A stretch of 64,000 nt of DNA. It comes from Apostichopus japonicus. Lineage: Eukaryota; Echinodermata; Holothuroidea; Aspidochirotida; Stichopodidae. The notes under the pieces were generated by a model that saw nothing but the letters and a program-made list of their open reading frames with translations, was not told where the DNA came from and made no database searches. How positions within the stretch are numbered: the stretch's first letter is position 1; every line of letters starts with the position of its first letter. Both the position numbers and the translations under genes were made by a program. Where the stretch lies: NCBI RefSeq assembly GCF_037975245.1, contig NC_092569.1, forward strand, positions 36,066,168-36,130,167. Reading direction: 5' to 3'. Shown one piece after another: positions 54,301 through 60,314 of the stretch.

Positions 54301-57300
54301 TCCTCGATCATCACAGTCACAATCCTGAGAGAGAAAACAGACAGGTTGATCACGAGGCATTGTAAAGGTGACAACTGTGGGCTACAGAAGAGTGAGTTCT
54401 GTAGACTTAACAGGGTTTATGTGTATTTCATTAGTTTTGGGTCTATGTGCCTCACTGAGCACTCAGCAAATCTGGACCACAAAAGAGTTAAGTAAATAAA
54501 CAACAGCCAAGCAGAGATTTAAGAACAGGTTATTCCATCCTTTCTGCTTGAGGCTACAGAGTTGACACAATTCAACACTTACGTGAAGATTATACTTGAC
54601 AATAGAACTTGTAATTGCATACAAAGACACTCCCGTCCACATCCATAGTTTAGAGAGCTAGTACTAGGAATGACAAGAGTAGAGCTTGCTCCAAGTTGAC
54701 AGCCTCTTCTCCAGAGAGAACACATCTGCGTTCATCATGCTCAAACAAAGAATCCCCCCCCCCCTTCCACCACCAATCTCCATCACCTGCTCTAGAGTAA
54801 AAATTGCACTAAGTTGTTCTTTGCTGCCTGTCTCTTTCCTCCAGCCCTATTCCATATCCCCCTTACCCCTCCCACCTCTCAGATCCCCCTCCACCCCCCT
54901 CCCCCCTCCCCCTCCCACTCCACCTGCCCAATCACTGTTCCACTGAAAAGTAAGTCTTGTCAAAATATATTGAGCTGAATTTAATATTCAACTGAAAACT
55001 TAGTTCATAAAGCAAAAGAATTTGACAAAGAGTTAATTACCACACAGCCAGCTAAAGGATCATAGCCATATGTTGCTACTGCACATTGGTCACATTGATT
55101 ACCCACAACATTCTGTGGGCATTCACAATCACCGGTCACTTCATTGCAAACTCCGGTAGGACAACGGCAAGCTAGAGTAAAGTAAAGAGGAAACTTCAAT
55201 GCATTTAATACATACAAAGAAACACAAGTAATGCATGAGTGTCTTATGTAAGTAGGTCTCATGTAGTTATCAAACAGCTGAAATCATTAAACTTCACAAC
55301 CACCAGATATACCATCATATACCCCATTAAAACAGCCTGCAGCATGATAGAGTTAATATAAGGTAAAATATTCATAAAATATTACTATAGAATGAGTTTC
55401 TGGAATGCCAGAGGGAAACAATAAGCAACGTAATGGCAAGAGAATAAAATTACATCCCAAGAGTACTTATCAAAGATGTGTTGGTACAGCCAATCAATTC
55501 ACTGAACTAACTTTAAACTCAAAATGCATTGATTAAACATTTTGTGATAACTTTTTTATTTTGTGATAACAATGTCATTTTTGTGATACATTGTCATTAC
55601 CGCAAAGAAGAGTACTTTAATAATTATCAGAATTTGTTATTTTTGTCAACAGGTTGAAACCAAACTAAGCTTCATCCAGGGATTGGCAGAATAATCATTT
55701 CTAGCAGATTCTCTTCTGGAGATTGACTTATTCAACCAGATGGCCCTTCCTCAATGACCATGCTATCCAAATTTCATCAAACCTAATACCAACATTTACC
55801 AGAGTGAAGTATTATAAGGATACATAAACCTCTTGATAAATGACCTACGTATTACCCTCAGATGAACTTTGACCTCAAACTAGTGAGGCCCTTTATAAGT
55901 AGCACTACAAAGAAATGTGTATTGTTGGGTTGTTCAGTAACTTACATCTACAGGCTGGGAAGTTATAATAGCCGATGGCACAGCCATCACACTGTCGACC
56001 TACGACGTTGGCACGACAGGAGCATTGTCCTCCGATTGGTTCACACTCAAACCGCCTGGAACCGGCTGGATTACAATCACAGGGAAATGCACCGTTGTTA
56101 AATTCAGTCGAGATGGAAAAGACGGCATCCTTACACAGGTCAGGTGAGCTAGCCCTGTAGGAATAAATAGAATCATAACTAATTAGTCTGTAAACAGAAA
56201 TAGGTTAAACTCTTGCAATAGCAAAGCTATCTCCATGGTGATATTGGATGAGACTCTGTTTATCTTTGTTCTTTGTCAGTCTCTCCTGGAACTTGAATCC
56301 TCATGCCAACAGACTTTAAGTAGAAGAAGTCAGAAATGAGGGTTTGAATCACAAGAGATGAGAAGCTCACTGGAATTAGTATTTAACACAAACCAAGAAG
56401 TAATGCATGATCAGGAGCTGGGACAAGGACTAAGTAGGCTCAGAAGCTAGCTAGCTGTTACGACAGAACAAAGATTAGGCCTACTTGGCAGGAACCAGCC
56501 AAAACACATTATATTAAGGAAAACTAATGCAATGGAGCAGTAAACTTGAATTAATCGATGGAGGAGTGGGCCAAGGTGATGGAGGGGAAGGGGAGGGGGT
56601 GGGAAGGGATCATCATAAATTTACCAGAGAAATCATAACAGACTGTACGTAGTCCCTGCATGAACAATAGTATATTGCTATTTGGACTACAGAAACAAAT
56701 TCACTGGTCTATAAAACTTGTTACTCGATTGTTGTGTGACCCACTCGATCCCAAACCACACCCTACATGAATAATAGCCAAGTCATACCATGCCTGGGCA
56801 ATGATGGTTGACATACAGACAGACATTTATACTGACATATAAGATAACAAACAAAACCGCCAACACAATGCCGCATATCATAGCATGACCGAACTCCCCT
56901 AATATGAAACGAGGAACGAGGAAGGATTTAGACAAACAGATGGACAGTGTGAAAAGCAAAACGCACATCATTTAAAAATGAATGATGAACCGATAGAAAA
57001 CCAACAAATGCCTTTATGTTGTTTGGAGAACAGCGAAGCAAAGGGTGTCAAAAGCACATAGTTTGAAAATGAATGGATGTATGGATGAACCGATAGAGAA
57101 ACAACAAATGCTTTTATGTTGTTTTGAGAAACAGAGATGCCAATTGTGTCAAAAAGCACATAGTTTAAACATGCATGGATGAACCGATAGAAAAACAACA
57201 AATGTCTTTATGTTGTTTGGAGAAACAGGGAAGCAAAGGGTGTCAAAAGCACATAGTTTGAAAATGAAAGGATGAACCGATAGAGAAACAACAAATGCCT

Positions 57301-60266
57301 TTATGTTGTTTTGAGAAAGACGGAATTAGCCAAGGGTGTCAATATGAATAGAATTGGCGTAGCATAATGAGAGGCAGAATACATTAAAGGTAAAAGGTAC
57401 TGTCAGGCTATGTAGGATAAACATTTCTGATCCTCCTTCAAGTTCATGAAATTCTGATCTTATTATAAAGTACTAGCAATGCACTGTTTGAAATCTCATG
57501 AACACTGCTGGATTATTACGCTTGATTACCACAGAGAGATAAACACATGTTTACTCCCCTCTCTTTGTTTGGGGTGGGGGAGGGGGAGAGTTGGGGTAAA
57601 TTATCAACACTAAACTAGACAGTGCCTTTGAGAGAAGAGAAGTGCTTGCTAATAATGTTTACTGAGAGGGTGTACTTGATGGGCATGTCTGGTCACTATA
57701 AAATAATGATAAAACAAAACAATGCAATGAAAAACAAAAGAAATGGACTGACAATGAAAATAAAGCAATGAATAAATCCACCTTACAGAATCTTGTAAAC
57801 TTACAAGAACAAGCATCAATGTATGAAAAATCCTTGCAGAGTATTAGAAAACATAATGATATAACAAAAAAAACACCAAACATATTGCAGCAAATGGTAA
57901 GCTTGTTTGAACTACGGATTTCTTTGCCTTATAAGCAATAACTCAAAAATTCTTGTGATTGACAATTCTGATTTTTTGTAAAAATATCCACTGTACTTAT
58001 AGTTTGGACATTTTGTTTCCTGAATATAGAAGACTGATTATAGTCTGATTTTTCACATTGTTTTTGTGAACCAGTGAACTGTTAGAAACAGATCTGGATT
58101 TAAATAAAATTACATCAGTGCATGAATATACTGATAAATTTATTAAACATAACATCAGTCTTAATGACTTTCGTGCAGCTAAATGAATTATTGCTTCTTT
58201 TTTTTAAACAAAATACTGCAAATTTAAGAAACAGGAAAATGCTATAGCATGCGTAAATAAAATAGAACGAACTATAAACAAATACGTATCTGTGCAAGTC
58301 AGACATTTACTGTACAGCTGCAATTCATTTTCCTTGAGAATTTAACTCACCATCTACTTGCATTAATACCCTTGCTGAGAAGTAAAAATAGTATATATAA
58401 AATACTACACAAATGAACTAACTCTATATACCTAGGCTTGTATCCTAGAGGAAGCATGTTGATGAAGTGGGAAAAATATAAAGATATAAAACAGTTCAAT
58501 AATAGATAAATGAGCAAATGGGCAACAGGAAAAGTCTCTCAGAATGTGAAGAATGAAGTACCGTTTCACTAAACCTGAAACAACCATCTGTAGCGGAAGG
58601 AAAATTTATGGAAAATTAAATTTCAACCGGATTTTATGATAGATTCTGCCTTTTAAGAACAAACTTTTAAAAGCAGTGATCACTTATATATTCTTAAAAC
58701 CTAAAACAATTGTCTCACAAACTTGTGACTCCAAACTTGTGATGTGATAGGAATGAACTATGAATGAAAGTATTCTCAACAAAGATTTATCTAATGTCTA
58801 AATTCCCCATATCCGGGAAATCTTTGTTTCAGAAGTTGAAGCAAGTCGGTGAAAAACTTACGTAATGAAGAAATTATCACTTCCGCAGAAAGTGATGAAT
58901 TCACCAGCTCTATCTAATGGAATCTCGTTGAGTATGTCACCTGTGTACTGATCCGCGGGAATAGCCAGTATATAGTCCTAGAGGAACATAAAAAATGATA
59001 TATTTCAATTTCAAAAATAAATCAGATTATGATGTAACTAGGAAAGCAAACACTAATATGTGTGCCATTACATCTTGAACTAAAAAATGTTTAATTCCAA
59101 TACTGGTTTGATCTTACCAGTTGATATGTAGAACATGTCTTTTCTATGGGATCTATCCAACATATATTAGATTCTAAAATATTTGAAAGAAATTTTTAAC
59201 TCTTAAAAAGGAAATAAAACCAGTTGTTACTATGGTATCTCTATGACATCATATAGAGCTTCTTGCCCAATCTCTATATCTATAAATTAATTTTTCATAT
59301 CACAGACTTCTTTGTCACACAGTAACAACAACCCCTTAGACAGACTGAGGAACAAATAACATACCAGTTGCTTCAAAATAATGAGCACGTGTTAATAAAT
59401 TTGATTGATGCATATCATAACTGAATCAACTCACTATCCACAGGGTGTGGTTTCCCCTTCCTGGGATGGAGACCTCTATTGACTGTCCGAGGCCGGTCAA
59501 GTCAATTTCATTGCTCCCATCTGGTAATGTAACAACCACTCTACACCCAGAGATGTGTGGACAATAACCAGCATTGAAAATTCCTGAAGACCAAAATATG
59601 AAGAAATATAGTTAAGCAATCCCTACGAGGGTCATCCACAGATTCTTTAACCCACCCTCCCACCTCCTCCCACCTCCTCCCACTATAACATATTCTTGAG
59701 TCCTTCCTCTAATCTATCCTTTTTCTATCTGGCAACGACAACCAGCCCCAACCTCCCCCCCCCCCCCCCGGCTTAGTGATTTACATTCAATAAGTCTATT
59801 GACTTCATACAATGCTACCATCCTCTACTTTACCAAGTAGGCATGCATGCATTACCTCGCTAGACTGTAGGACTTATCCCATTCAACATGTTGTCATAGT
59901 TTGTTCTCTGTATGACTAATATGACTAATATATCCTTTGAATTCCACACAATCCCACCCCTCCTCTCCCCCTACTCTCCCCCACCCCTTCACCTAGACAG
60001 GCACCATCCCTCAACAGCTTGCTGGATCTCTGAAGTGTCAGTATAAGAATAATAGGAACTGACCTTCTTAATTTTATTTAATTGTTAAAGCCATATCTCA
60101 CCTTCACTGTCAAACTCTCCCAGAATTCTGAAGTTGACATCAAAACCTGAATTCTCTGGCTGGTAGTAATGCACAACAAAGACATATTCACCGGGAGGAA
60201 GAAGGTGAATCTCCACGTACACGTTAGTCTGAGAGAAAACAAAACACAATCACAAGAATTATAAGT

Positions 60267-60314
<48 letters not shown>
